Shown: positions 1 to 8,681, counted from the first letter of the stretch. The stretch: DNA of 54,774 bases from JAJYTL01 sp046705265 (GCA_046705265.1 JBJKQL010000046.1:1-54774), one strand, 5' to 3'. The notes: a model not told the origin generated them from the letters alone. Translations and numbers: made by a program.

Positions 1-232
1 CCGGCCGTTCCTTGACCAGATGCCGAATCTCCTCAGCATAGTCTTCCAGGCGGGAGAAGCTCCCACCCCGCGGCTTCGCCGACCGTCTCCCTTCATTTTG
101 CCACGATTGCAACCACTTGACCGCAGAACTCGGGCTGACAGCAAAACGCTCCGCTGCCTCTCGCCGCGACGCCCCTTCTTCAACCGCCTCAATCACACGT
201 TCCCGAAAATCCGCCGAGCAAGCCTTGAGCAT
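1..232 (-). CDS. IS630-family transposase, N-terminal part (cut by window edge)
   Basis: Reading the minus strand from an ATG at 232, the frame stays open for 77 codons to the window edge. It begins MLKACSADFRERVIEA and continues with EGASRREAAERF and SPSSAVKWLQ. This is the helix-turn-helix DNA-binding region that starts IS630/Tc1-type transposases (first ORF, or N-terminal domain). A purine-rich GGGAGAGG lies just upstream of the ATG and supports the start. The catalytic DDE part would lie to the left of the window, so I cannot say whether the transposase is complete. The family assignment comes from recognising the N-terminal pattern. Confidence 0.75.
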   Translation of the reverse strand, partial: MLKACSADFRERVIEAVEEGASRREAAERFAVSPSSAVKWLQSWQNEGRRSAKPRGGSFSRLEDYAEEIRHLVKERP

Positions 233-322
233 CGCCTCTCCCTTCAGAGCCGATTCAATTCCCAACACTCGCCCAGTCAACCATCCGCCGCAATACCCGA
301 TTCTATTTCGACGGGAACCGCG

Positions 323-456
323 CTAGTAGAGCGGCTCCTTGAAACGAATCATTACCAGTGATTTTCCAACAGCCTCAACAACGTGCGTTCAACAAGGAAA
401 AACTGCTTGTCCATCGTGTCCCCCGTAGGATTCGAATCAAGGAAGCGATCTACTAG
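323..456. mobile_element. MITE-like element with 28-bp terminal inverted repeats
   Basis: The 28 bases at 323-350 and the reverse complement of 429-456 match at 23 of 28 positions by my hand alignment, including the first eight (CTAGTAGA). The outer ends each contain a TA dinucleotide (324-325 and 454-455), as expected for IS630/Tc1-type insertion at TA. The 78-bp interior holds no gene; the minus strand there has only a 20-codon open frame starting at an ATG. The element lies 90 bp upstream of the IS630 transposase start. It is either an internally deleted relative mobilised in trans or the end region of that IS. I see nothing recognisable in 233-322 or 457-603. Confidence 0.55.
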
Positions 457-603
457 AGGCCGAGTCGCCCGGTGACCACACCATCACGCTCGGCTTTTTT
501 TCCGCCGAAGCCACGGGGTCGCGTTATGATCGCATGATCAGGAAGCGGCGCGACGCGCCAGAAGGCCGATCGCCGCAAGAGCAAAAGGAACGGAGAGGAA
601 ATC

Positions 604-1572
604 ATGCCAAGGCGCTACAGCGACAAGATGTTCACAATGGACCACCTGCGGGCAACCGCCGAGAAGTGCAAGAACTGGGGACGCTGGGGCGCGGACGACG
701 AACGCGGCACGCTGAATTTCGTTGGGCCCGAACAGTTGGTCGCTGCCGCCGCCCTGGTGCGCCAGGGCAAGGCCTTCTCGCTCGGCCTCAATTTCGATCG
801 CAACGGGCCGCAGCGCGGCCTCTGGGGCAACCGCTTCAACCCGATTCATATCATGCTCGCGACCGGCACCGACGCGATCGCCGGCGCACAGGACAAGGGA
901 AAGCTGCGCTATGCCGATGACATCGTCTCGCTGCCGATGCAATGCGGCACGCAGTGGGACGCGCTCGGCCATATCTTCTACGACGACAAGATGTGGAACG
1001 GCTATGACGCGCGCCTTGTCACATCCGACGGCGCGGAGAAGAACGGCATCGAAAAGGTGAAGGACCGTATGGCCGGCCGGGGCGTGCTGCTCGACGTCGC
1101 CCGCCATCTGAAGCTCGATTACATCGAGGACGGCATGGCGATCACCGTAGAGGACCTAAACGCGACCGCCGCCGCGCAGGGCGTCGAGATCCGGCGCGGC
1201 GATTTCGTCATCGTCCGCACCGGGCAGATGGGTGATCGGTTGCGCAAGAGCGATTGGGGCGGCTATGCCGGCGGCGACGCCCCTGGCCTCGCCTTCGAGA
1301 CTTGCACATGGATCTACGAGAAGGAAATCGCGGCCATCTGCACCGACACCTGGGGCTGCGAGGTGCGGCCGAATGAAACCAAGGACGCGAGCCAACCGTG
1401 GCATTGGGTGGTGATACCGATGATCGGCATCACGATGGGCGAGATTTTCTATCTCGAGGACTTGGCGGCGGATTGCGCCGCAGACAAGGTCTACGAGTTC
1501 TTCTTCTGCGCGCCGCCTTTGCCCGTCACCCGCGCCGTCGGTTCGCCGATCAATCCGATGGCGATCAAATAG
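604..1572 (+). CDS. cyclase-family (kynurenine-formamidase-like fold) hydrolase
   Basis: This is a 322-residue protein of the PF04199 putative-cyclase family, metal-dependent hydrolases related to kynurenine formamidase. GAGAGG sits just upstream of the ATG. The family metal motif HxGTHxDxxxH appears at residues 114-123 in altered form as CGTQWDALGH, so the Asp and last His remain but two usual His positions are Cys and Gln. Downstream segments (GVLLDVARH, GDFVIVRTGQMGDR, WHWVVIPMIGI) fit the family. The gene stands alone on the plus strand and converges with the glutathione transferase 36 bp away. The substrate is unknown. The long (about 320 residue) form differs from the short kynurenine formamidases, so tryptophan degradation should not be assumed. 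Confidence 0.85.
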   Translation: MPRRYSDKMFTMDHLRATAEKCKNWGRWGADDERGTLNFVGPEQLVAAAALVRQGKAFSLGLNFDRNGPQRGLWGNRFNPIHIMLATGTDAIAGAQDKGKLRYADDIVSLPMQCGTQWDALGHIFYDDKMWNGYDARLVTSDGAEKNGIEKVKDRMAGRGVLLDVARHLKLDYIEDGMAITVEDLNATAAAQGVEIRRGDFVIVRTGQMGDRLRKSDWGGYAGGDAPGLAFETCTWIYEKEIAAICTDTWGCEVRPNETKDASQPWHWVVIPMIGITMGEIFYLEDLAADCAADKVYEFFFCAPPLPVTRAVGSPINPMAIK

Positions 1573-1608
1573 TAGGAGGTGTTTTCGCCGACGCCGGAAA
1601 CGGAAGCT

Positions 1609-2307
1609 TCAGCGCCCGAAGTCGTAACGACCGCCGCGTTCAAGGGCCCGGGCATAGGCTGGGCGAGCGTGGATTCGCTCGAGATAGGCTTCAAGATGCG
1701 GGTGGCGGTCGCCCAAGCCGATTCGCGTCGCCACCGCCTCGATCGGAAAGCTCATTTGAATGTCCGCGGCACTGAACTGAGCGCCGGCGAACCAAGGCGA
1801 CCTGCCGAGCTCGCTTTCGACGTAATCGAGGTGGTGCGCAATCTGCGGTCCGATATAGCTGCTTTGCACTTTTCCGGCAATACGCCGCGCGATGGGACGG
1901 ACGAAGAACGGCATCGGACCCTGCGGCAGACGCGAAAAAACCAAACCAAGAAGAAGCGGCGGCATCAACGAACCTTCAGCGTAATGCAGCCAATAAGTAT
2001 AACGAAGGCGCTCCGGCGTCCCGAGTGGCGGCGCAAGCCGCGCTTCTTCCGGCTCTTTACGGCCATAGCGCTCGATCAGATATTCGACGATGGTGCCGGT
2101 TTCAGCCAGGGTCAGGGGATCGCTCGGACCCTCGTCGCTAATGACCGGCGATTTTCCGAGCGGGTGTATGGCACGAAGCTCGGGCGGCGCGAGCAAGGTT
2201 TTGGCGTCGCGTTCGTAGCGCCGTACCTTGTAATCCAAGCCGAGCTCTTCCAGGAGCCAAAGGATGCGCTGCGAGCGCGAATTGTTGAGATGATGGACGG
2301 TGATCAT
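1609..2307 (-). CDS. glutathione S-transferase family protein
   Basis: This 232-residue cytosolic GST-type protein has an N-terminal thioredoxin-like domain (residues 1 to about 80) beginning MITVHHLNNSRSQRILWLLE. The glutathione-contact region ETGTIVEYL sits near residue 70. An all-alpha C-terminal domain with PWFAGAQFSAADIQMSFP follows; the FSxADI segment is typical of the N-capping motif. The family conjugates glutathione to electrophiles or has related activities. The NSRSQR segment at the first helix supplies the likely activating Ser. It is a single gene on the minus strand, ending just after the cyclase-family gene. The substrate cannot be read from the sequence. Confidence 0.88.
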   Translation of the reverse strand: MITVHHLNNSRSQRILWLLEELGLDYKVRRYERDAKTLLAPPELRAIHPLGKSPVISDEGPSDPLTLAETGTIVEYLIERYGRKEPEEARLAPPLGTPERLRYTYWLHYAEGSLMPPLLLGLVFSRLPQGPMPFFVRPIARRIAGKVQSSYIGPQIAHHLDYVESELGRSPWFAGAQFSAADIQMSFPIEAVATRIGLGDRHPHLEAYLERIHARPAYARALERGGRYDFGR

Positions 2308-2401
2308 CGAGAATCCTCGCGGAGAGACCGGGGAATGCTACACACCGCATGGTAGCGCTCGCATCCCGCCTTGGATACGATATCCTTGCGCGTGTCGCCC
2401 G

Positions 2402-2949
2402 CTATACCGCGCCAAAGGTCGCCTGAGACGCCCGGACCAAGCACGGCAAATGCTGGCGGCAGTTGCTGTCCCAGGCAACCACGTGAAGGAGGATCGCCCG
2501 CTCCGCTTCTGCTGGATATGCCGGATCGGCAAGATGCCGAAGCAACTCGGGATCGTCGTCAACGACCTCGGCCTCGGCCCAAAGCTTCGACCGCCGGCCA
2601 CACTCATAATCGGTCAGGAGAAGCGTGACGCGGCTGTTCTCGGCTATATTGCCGACCGTGATATATTGCTTGTTGCCGGCATAATCGACGAAGCCCAACT
2701 GCGGTCATTGATCACCTTCAGAAAACCCGGCGCCCCACCACGATGTTGCGCATGCGGCCAGCCGGCACGATTGGCAGTAGCGATCATAAAGCTGTCCAGC
2801 CCCGCTATATAGGCTTTAAGACCATCGCTCAGCCGATCGTCCATGGGCTCCCGGGTCTCTATTCGGGCGCAATGGTCGCCTGTGCCGCAGCGCGATTGCA
2901 CCGCCTTGACTGCTTCGGAAAAGGCCACTTTCGTGAAGGCCCGAGTCAC
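2402..2949 (-). pseudogene. pyridoxamine 5'-phosphate-oxidase-family protein, frameshifted
   Basis: The first part (GTG start at 2949) encodes MTRAFTKVAFSEAVKAVQ through GWPHAQHRGGAPGFLKVINDR. The family continuation LGFVDYAGNKQYITVGNIAE and DSNCRQHLP lies in another frame, ending at 2402. The two pieces join if one base is missing near 2701-2706, inside the triplet following AATGACCGC. Joined, they give about 180 residues of the split-barrel FMN-binding family whose members contain QHRGG, GNKQYITVGN and WDxNC. The C-terminus also looks shorter than usual. The GTG overlaps the stop of the upstream SnoaL-like gene, so the two formed one operon. Either the gene is decaying or the sequence has an error. 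Confidence 0.7.
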
Positions 2950-3459
2950 GACGCCGCTCCCTCGGCATCGGCCGGTACCGCCCTTTTATAGGCGCCAAGC
3001 GGACTCGCGTCTTCAATCGATCCGCGATGGTACACTTGCCGCCAGCGGCCGCCGATCGTGCGGAAGACGCGGCTCGTGCGAATGGCGAGATCAAGCACAC
3101 GGCCGTTCGCCTCGAACCGGCCGCGCTCGCGGCCGACGGCGTAAAAGAGTTCGTCCGCGCGATGCAGCGTATAGTCGAAGAAAAGCCACGTGAACGCTGC
3201 CAGGCGCGGCAAAATTCCACTCATAGAGGGCGCGGATATCTCTCCAACCGCGATTGATGCGGCGAAGCGGATTATCCATGCTGATGTTGGTCGAGTTCGA
3301 CCAGTTTTCCGCCATCAACGCGAGATCCTGAGTGTTGAAAGCACGATAGAACTCCGCCAGTGCCTGAACGGGATTGCTAAGGTCGGTCAGCACCTCACAT
3401 ACGGTGATCGGTGTTTGAATCGGGATCCCCATCGCCGCGGCTGCGTGGCCCTCTGTCAT
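2946..3459 (-). pseudogene. SnoaL/NTF2-like protein, frameshifted
   Basis: Starting at the ATG at 3459 (preceded by GAGGAGGAAG), the frame reads MTEGHAAAAMG, then NPVQALAEFYRAFNTQDLAL and GWRDIRALYE. The family-like continuation (DYTLHRADELFYAVGRERG, LDLAIRTSRVFRTIGGRWRQ) is in the next frame and ends at 2946. Removing one T from the run of four around 3181-3184 joins them in a single 170-residue NTF2-like domain. Such proteins are small ketosteroid-isomerase-fold enzymes or binding proteins of varied function. The gene was translationally coupled to the PPOX-like gene and divergent from the LysR gene, an arrangement typical of a regulator and its target. Confidence 0.7.
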
Positions 3460-3521
3460 ATCTTCCTCCTCAAACAATTCGAGGGGCGATAACGACGGAG
3501 CGCCATTTCCATGATAATCAA

Positions 3522-3542
3522 AATAATCCGTGATATATTATT
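3522..3542. promoter_or_regulatory. AT-rich dyad, candidate LysR binding site
   Basis: AATAAT and ATTATT form a perfect 6-bp inverted repeat separated by 9 bases in the AT-rich gap between the divergent SnoaL-like and LysR genes. LysR-type regulators usually bind an interrupted dyad in exactly this divergent position. The functional assignment is inference from position and symmetry only. Confidence 0.3.
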
Positions 3543-3572
3543 ACGTATTTCGGAAGAATATCCACGTCTCAC

Positions 3573-4458
3573 TTGGCCAACCTTCAAGCTTTCGTCGCGA
3601 TCCTTGATAAAGGGCAGCCTGACTGCCGCCGCCGAGACACTTGGCCGCTCGCTGCAATCGATCAGCCGCTCGCTCGCCGCGCTTGAGGCCGAGATCGGGG
3701 TCGCGCTCATTCGACGCACGACGCGCCGGCTGAGCGCGACCGAGGCCGGACTTTCGCTTCATCGCCGCCTCAAGCCAGCGCTCGCTGAGATCGAGGACGC
3801 GACCGCGGAAGCCAAGAATCAACGCACTGAGCCGCGCGGGCTTCTTCGGATCACCGGCTCGACGGCTTCCTCGGCGCTCTATCTTACGCCGGCAATCGAG
3901 GCATTCCTCCGTTCCTATCCGAAGGTCGAAGTGGAACTCGAGAGTTCGGACCGCTATGTCGACCCTGTCGAGGAAGCCCTCGACCTCGCGGTGCGAATCG
4001 GCGAAATGGCCGATTCAAGTCTAAGGGCGCGACGCCTCGCAACGCTCCGTCGCGTGATTTTCGGCGCGCCGGACTATTTCGCCCGCCACGGCCATCCGTG
4101 GCGGGTCGAGGACTTGACCCGACATTCCTGTATCATCCACACCGCGGCGCGCGAAGGCGACGCCTGGCCCTTTATGATCAAGGGCAAGACGCGACGGATA
4201 AAGGTGACAGGACGCTTTCGCACGAGTGCCGCATCTTCGGTGAACGCGGCTTCTGTGCTCGGGCTCGGCATCGCCAACGCGCCACTTTGGCAGGTGCGCG
4301 AGCTTGTGGATGCCGGCAAGGTGGAACTGGTACTTACGCGTTTCGAGCCGGCGACGGTGCCAGTCTACGCGGTGACCAGCGCCTCGCGCCTGCCCTCGGC
4401 GACGGTTCGCGTCTTTGTCGAGTTCTTAGCCGACAGCTTGAAAGCCCGGCATCTCTGA
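3573..4458 (+). pseudogene. LysR-family transcriptional regulator, frameshift in the HTH region
   Basis: From 3612 to the stop at 4458 the frame encodes a normal LysR protein: winged-HTH GSLTAAAETLGRS and SRSLAALEAEIGVALIRR, then a substrate-binding domain with GLLRITGS, DLAVRIGEMADSSL and GLGIANAP. The expected first residues (LANLQAFVAILDKG) are instead in the +1 frame, just upstream at 3573-3614. The run GGG at 3612-3614 appears to hold one G too many. No ATG exists for the upstream piece; TTG at 3573 is the only plausible start seen. The uninterrupted frame from an ATG at 3511 gives an N-terminus unlike the family. The protein is therefore probably inactive, or the sequence is wrong here. 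It would have controlled the divergent SnoaL/PPOX operon. Confidence 0.65.
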
Positions 4459-4460
4459 AC

Positions 4461-6266
4461 TCAAGATATCGATGCCCGGCGTTCGAGAAGCCGCATCACC
4501 GCCTTGAAGATGCGCGGCACGTATTGGTGTTTATAAGGGAAGACCTCGGCCGAATCCATGAGGTGGACGACCATTGCCGGATCGGCTTCAAAGACGAAGA
4601 CCTGCCCGTCCGGCATGATGGCACAATCGATGCCAAAATATTCGAGACCAATGCGGGCTGCGATCTCGGCCAAGGCCCGCATCTGATCGGCACCGAAAGC
4701 GGCACGGATATCAGCGAGAAAGCGGCTCTCTTCTTCCCGCATCCAGGAATTGTCGTACATGCCCGCATTGTAATAATGCACCATCCAATGCCGCGAGATC
4801 GCGAGATGGCACGGATAGGCCTCGCCATCGACAAAGATCACGCGGTACTTGCGGAAATGGCCGTCGGCGCTGCGGTAATCGACGAAGGCGCTGATATAGA
4901 AGGCCTCGGCCGCGACCTTCCCGAGATAGCCTTCGAGGTCCGCAGGAGCGTCGATCTTCGCGAGGTCGATTCCAGCTTGGGACATCACCGGCCGGATCAG
5001 AAAAGGCCATCCGATTCCAGCCGTGGCAAGAAACGGTTCGAGCCGTTCAGGTGCGAAATCATCCCGCGTAACACGCCGGATCTCAGCCATCCGCACGTTC
5101 GAGGCGTCTTCAAGCCGCGCCGTCACGCCGTCACGAGAAAGCGTGTGGACGATGCAGGGATCATTGAGCACCGGCTTCGCTTGCGTCTCCACCAGCCGGC
5201 CGGCAAGATCGAGAAGCGGTCGCGCCTCGTCCGATTCTGCGATCGCATTAAAGACGAGATCGTAATCCGCGATCGATCGCAGATCGTCAAATGCACGTTC
5301 GTCCAGAACGTAGAGCTTGTAGAGCGTCGTACGGCTGCGATCGAGAACGAAGTCGAGCGGCACATTGGCGGCCCAGGGCCCAGGCGCCAGAAGGATCAGA
5401 ACCTTGCGCTCGCTCGGCGCAGCCAGACTCGGCTCGACGTAGAGCCTCTGGCGCTTCAGGGCCTCCGCCTGATGTTTGAGTGCGAGAGGAAGATCGCCTG
5501 CAATCTGCGCCGCAGCAAAAATGCCGAGATGCGCCTCGATCAGATCGGGCGCATGTGCCACAGCGTGGCGATAATGCTCCACCGCCTCCGCGTATGCACC
5601 GTTCGCCACTTCCGCGTGGCCAAGGGCCAAAGCCGCCGCAGCGTTCTCGGGCTCCTTGGCGAGCGCGACGCGACAGGCATCAAGCGCCGCTTCTATTTGG
5701 CCAAGCGCCAGGAGCGAAGTACCGAGCCCGGCCCAGGCAACCGCCGAATTCGGTGCGAGTTCGATGCTGCGGCGAAAGGCCTCAGCCGCCTCTGCGGCAC
5801 GCCCGCTTTCGTGCAGTACGACGGCAAGATTGTTCTGGATTTCGGCTATCGCGGGGTGGCGGGTCGCCGCCTCGGCGAAAACCGCAAGCGCTTCGGCCGT
5901 GCGGCCCGCCATGCGAAGGAGAACGCCGACGCGGTTTTCGGCATCGGCAAAGGCAGGGCGCAGGCGAAGTGCGCGCCCGGCGGCGGCGAGAGCCTTGGCC
6001 GTCTCGCCCCTGGCCTGAAACGCGGCGCTCAAGGCATTTTCGGCATCGGCATCCTGCGGCGCCGCGGCGATCGCCCGCTCGAGGAAGCAGATCGCGTCAT
6101 CGCTGCGCCCGAGGGCGAGTGCGCTCACCCCGGCAAGATGGAGGGCCGGCGCAGCGTCGGGCTCGGTGGCAAGAATCCCTTCACAGAGGCCGAGTGCCTG
6201 AGCGAGGTTGCCGGCGGCATAGTCTCGGTAGGCGGTCGTCAGATCGCCGTCCATCAGCGCGGTCAT
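4461..6266 (-). CDS. TPR protein fused to ATP-grasp-like domain
   Basis: The ATG at 6266 follows GAGGG at good spacing and gives 601 residues. Residues 1 to about 260 are tandem tetratricopeptide repeats (for example AVAWAGLGTSLLALGQIEAA, ENAAAALALGHAEVANGAYA), a protein-protein interaction scaffold. From about residue 285 an ATP-grasp/glutathione-synthetase-like domain follows: KVLILLAPGPWAANVP, the lid-like GWPFLIRPVMSQAG, FRKYRVIFVDG, and the metal-binding end GIDCAIMPDGQVFVFEAD. ATP-grasp enzymes ligate a carboxylate to an amine or thiol. The combination suggests a ligase that acts on a protein held by the TPR part, but the substrate is unknown. The gene converges with the LysR gene and is divergent from the aminotransferase. 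It shows no signal peptide. Confidence 0.8.
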   Translation of the reverse strand: MTALMDGDLTTAYRDYAAGNLAQALGLCEGILATEPDAAPALHLAGVSALALGRSDDAICFLERAIAAAPQDADAENALSAAFQARGETAKALAAAGRALRLRPAFADAENRVGVLLRMAGRTAEALAVFAEAATRHPAIAEIQNNLAVVLHESGRAAEAAEAFRRSIELAPNSAVAWAGLGTSLLALGQIEAALDACRVALAKEPENAAAALALGHAEVANGAYAEAVEHYRHAVAHAPDLIEAHLGIFAAAQIAGDLPLALKHQAEALKRQRLYVEPSLAAPSERKVLILLAPGPWAANVPLDFVLDRSRTTLYKLYVLDERAFDDLRSIADYDLVFNAIAESDEARPLLDLAGRLVETQAKPVLNDPCIVHTLSRDGVTARLEDASNVRMAEIRRVTRDDFAPERLEPFLATAGIGWPFLIRPVMSQAGIDLAKIDAPADLEGYLGKVAAEAFYISAFVDYRSADGHFRKYRVIFVDGEAYPCHLAISRHWMVHYYNAGMYDNSWMREEESRFLADIRAAFGADQMRALAEIAARIGLEYFGIDCAIMPDGQVFVFEADPAMVVHLMDSAEVFPYKHQYVPRIFKAVMRLLERRASIS

Positions 6267-6455
6267 CACTAGCCCTCGATCCAATTCCCTTGTCGCACCG
6301 CATCCTTGCGTTCGGCACGGTCTCTCGATCATGTCCCGTTGAGGTTAAAGGAGGGATAACGGCGCCTCTACAGGGGCGTTTTACCGCGACTTTGACAGAG
6401 CGACCGAAATGCCGGTTAATCATCACTTTGTATCGGCCTCTTGAGGAACGGTGAT

Positions 6456-7850
6456 ATGACCATCTCCGGCAATTCGGCACAAAGCCGCGACATCGCCCAC
6501 GTGTTGCATCCCTATACCAACCTTGCCCGGCATGAGGACGTCGGCCCGCTCATCATCGAGCGCGGCCGAGGCATCTATGTCTATGACGAAGGCGGCAAAG
6601 AATATATCGAAGGGATGGCCGGGCTCTGGTGCGCCTCGCTCGGATTCAGCGAGCCGGAGCTGGTCAAGGCAGCGCACGAGCAGATGAACAAGCTGCCCTT
6701 CTATCACAGCTTCGCGCATAAATCGACGCCAGCCCTGATCGGACTCGCGGAAAAGTTGAAAGCCTTCGCGCCGCAACCGTTCTCGAAGGCGCTTTTCGTG
6801 AATTCCGGCTCAGAAGCCAACGACACCCAGATCAAGCTCGTCTGGTACTACAACAACGCCATCGGCCGACCGGAAAAGAAAAAGATCATATCGCGCAACA
6901 AGGCCTATCATGGGGTCACGGTAGCAACCTCAAGCCTTACCGGCCTCCCGCTCGCGCATCGTGATTTTGACCTTCCCATTGCGCGCATCCTGCATACCGA
7001 TTGCCCCCATCATTACCGCTTCGCCGAGCCCGGTGAGAGCGAAGAAGAATTTGCGTCGCGCCTCGCCGCCAATCTGGAGGCGATGATTGTGGCGGAAGGG
7101 CCGGAAACGGTTGCCGCTTTCATCGCGGAGCCGGTCATGGGTGCGGGCGGCGTCATCGTGCCGCCCAAGACTTATTTCGAGAAGATCCAGGCCGTGCTGA
7201 AAAAATACGACGTCCTTTTCATCGTCGACGAAGTCATCTGCGGCTTCGGCCGCACCGGCAACATGTGGGGCAGCCAAGCCTTTGACATCACCTCGGACGC
7301 GCTTTCCTGCGCGAAGCAGCTGTCTTCCGCCTATCTGCCGATCGCGGCGGTGCTGATTTCCGAGCCGATCTACCAGGGGCTGGTGGCGGAAAGCAAAAAG
7401 CTCGGGGCCTTCGGCCATGGCTTTACCTATTCCGGCCATCCGGTGCCAGCCGCGGTTGCGCTGCGCACCCTCGAACTTTACGAGGAGCGCGACATTCTCA
7501 GCCATGTGCGGCGCGTTGCTCCCCGCTTCCAGGCACGCCTCAAGCGCCTCGGTGATCACCCACTGGCCGGCGAGGCGCGCGGCATCGGGCTTATCGGCGC
7601 CATCGAGCTTGTCGCTGATAAGAAAACCAAGCGTTCTTTCGATCCCGCGACCGCGGTCAGCGCCCACGCCGCCGCCACGGCGCAGGACCTTGGTCTCATC
7701 GTCCGGCCGATGGCGGGCGACGTGATCGCCCTATGCCCTCCGCTTATCATTACCGAAAGCGAGATCGACGAGCTTTTCGACCGGCTCGAGCGATCGCTGA
7801 ACGAGACTGAGACCTGGGTGAACAAGAACGGTTATCGTCAAGCCGCCTGA
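6456..7850 (+). CDS. class III PLP-dependent omega-aminotransferase
   Basis: This 464-residue enzyme is a fold-type I class III aminotransferase of the type that moves an amino group from a terminal amine (polyamine, omega-amino acid) to pyruvate or a keto acid. Seen: the substrate-side AGLWCASLGFSEPEL, the cofactor phosphate loop NSGSEANDTQIKLV, the PLP-pyridine Asp in FIVDEVICGFGRTG (D258), and the Schiff-base Lys in CAKQLSSAYLPI (K287). The ATG at 6456 is preceded by GAGGAA. An in-frame TTG 15 bases upstream is less likely. The gene is divergent from the TPR/ATP-grasp gene. Its substrate cannot be fixed from sequence alone. Confidence 0.9.
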   Translation: MTISGNSAQSRDIAHVLHPYTNLARHEDVGPLIIERGRGIYVYDEGGKEYIEGMAGLWCASLGFSEPELVKAAHEQMNKLPFYHSFAHKSTPALIGLAEKLKAFAPQPFSKALFVNSGSEANDTQIKLVWYYNNAIGRPEKKKIISRNKAYHGVTVATSSLTGLPLAHRDFDLPIARILHTDCPHHYRFAEPGESEEEFASRLAANLEAMIVAEGPETVAAFIAEPVMGAGGVIVPPKTYFEKIQAVLKKYDVLFIVDEVICGFGRTGNMWGSQAFDITSDALSCAKQLSSAYLPIAAVLISEPIYQGLVAESKKLGAFGHGFTYSGHPVPAAVALRTLELYEERDILSHVRRVAPRFQARLKRLGDHPLAGEARGIGLIGAIELVADKKTKRSFDPATAVSAHAAATAQDLGLIVRPMAGDVIALCPPLIITESEIDELFDRLERSLNETETWVNKNGYRQAA

Positions 7851-7886
7851 TCACCCGAGATGTCCTCTCGACCGGACGCCGACCGA

Positions 7887-8627
7887 TTAGACGTGCTGGC
7901 CGCCGTTGATGTGAATCTCGGCACCGTTGACATAGGACGACGGCGGCGAGCAAAGAAAGTAGATCGTCGCCGCCACTTCCTCGGGGCGACCGAGCCGCCG
8001 CAGTGGAATCTCATGCTCGACGATCTCCTGAGTGCCGGGCGAGAGAATAGAGGTATCGATCTCGCCGGGCGCGATGGCGTTCACGCGGATACCAAGAGGG
8101 CCGAAATCGTGGGCCATTTCGCGGGTTAGCGCTGCAAGCGCCGCCTTGGCCGTAGCATAGGCGGCGCCGGCAAAGGGATGAACGCGGGAGCCCGCGATCG
8201 AGGTCACGTTAACGATCGAACCCTTGGCGGCACGCAACTCCTGAACCAACCCGCGCGCCAAAAGAAGCGGCGCAAAGAAATTGACGTCGAACACGGTCTG
8301 CCACACACCGATATCGGTATCGAGGGTGCCAAGGCGCTTCCCCTCAGCACCCTTCGGCGAGATGCCGGCGTTGTTGACAAGAGCGTCAAGACGCCCATTG
8401 CCGAGCCGGCGGCGAAGATCCTCGATCGCCTTTGGCAACCGGTCACGATCCGCAAGATCGATCTGCACGTGGTTTTCAGCGCCGCCTTCCCAGGGACAAT
8501 CCTCTGAGAAGGCTTGGCGTGAAATCGTGATCACCCGCCAACCCGCGGCCGAGAATCGCTTGACGGTGGCATGGCCAATCCCGCGGCTGGCGCCCGTCAG
8601 CACCAATGTTCTTTCGACTTCCGCCAT
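7887..8627 (-). CDS. SDR-family oxidoreductase
   Basis: This 246-residue classical short-chain dehydrogenase/reductase has the cofactor-binding TGASRGIG at residues 11-18, NNAGIS in the middle, the catalytic Ser in VTSIAGS and the catalytic YATAK. The end, VNGAEIHINGGQHV, is typical of 3-oxoacyl-ACP-reductase-like and sugar-dehydrogenase-like members. It uses NAD(P)H; Arg after the glycine-rich Ser and the following sequence leave the choice of cofactor open. It converges with the aminotransferase 36 bp away and lies 54 bp from the parE stop on the same strand. Substrate unknown. Confidence 0.9.
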   Translation of the reverse strand: MAEVERTLVLTGASRGIGHATVKRFSAAGWRVITISRQAFSEDCPWEGGAENHVQIDLADRDRLPKAIEDLRRRLGNGRLDALVNNAGISPKGAEGKRLGTLDTDIGVWQTVFDVNFFAPLLLARGLVQELRAAKGSIVNVTSIAGSRVHPFAGAAYATAKAALAALTREMAHDFGPLGIRVNAIAPGEIDTSILSPGTQEIVEHEIPLRRLGRPEEVAATIYFLCSPPSSYVNGAEIHINGGQHV

Positions 8628-8681
8628 CGAATCAGCCTAGCCGAAGAACCCCACGCTTACCAGTAGCCTCGCTTGCCGGCT

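Noticed and set aside
425..460. GATTCGAATC resembling a tRNA T-loop
   Set aside because: The arms on either side do not pair as a tRNA, and the sequence is better explained as the right terminal inverted repeat of the 323-456 element.
3511..3600. ATG at 3511 as a genuine LysR start
   Set aside because: The first 35 codons give residues unlike any LysR N-terminus, whereas the next frame encodes the expected LANLQAFVAILDKG.
4098..6272. 724-codon plus-strand frame
   Set aside because: It is antisense to the TPR/ATP-grasp gene. The minus strand shows regular TPR repeats and an ATP-grasp end, and this frame shows none.
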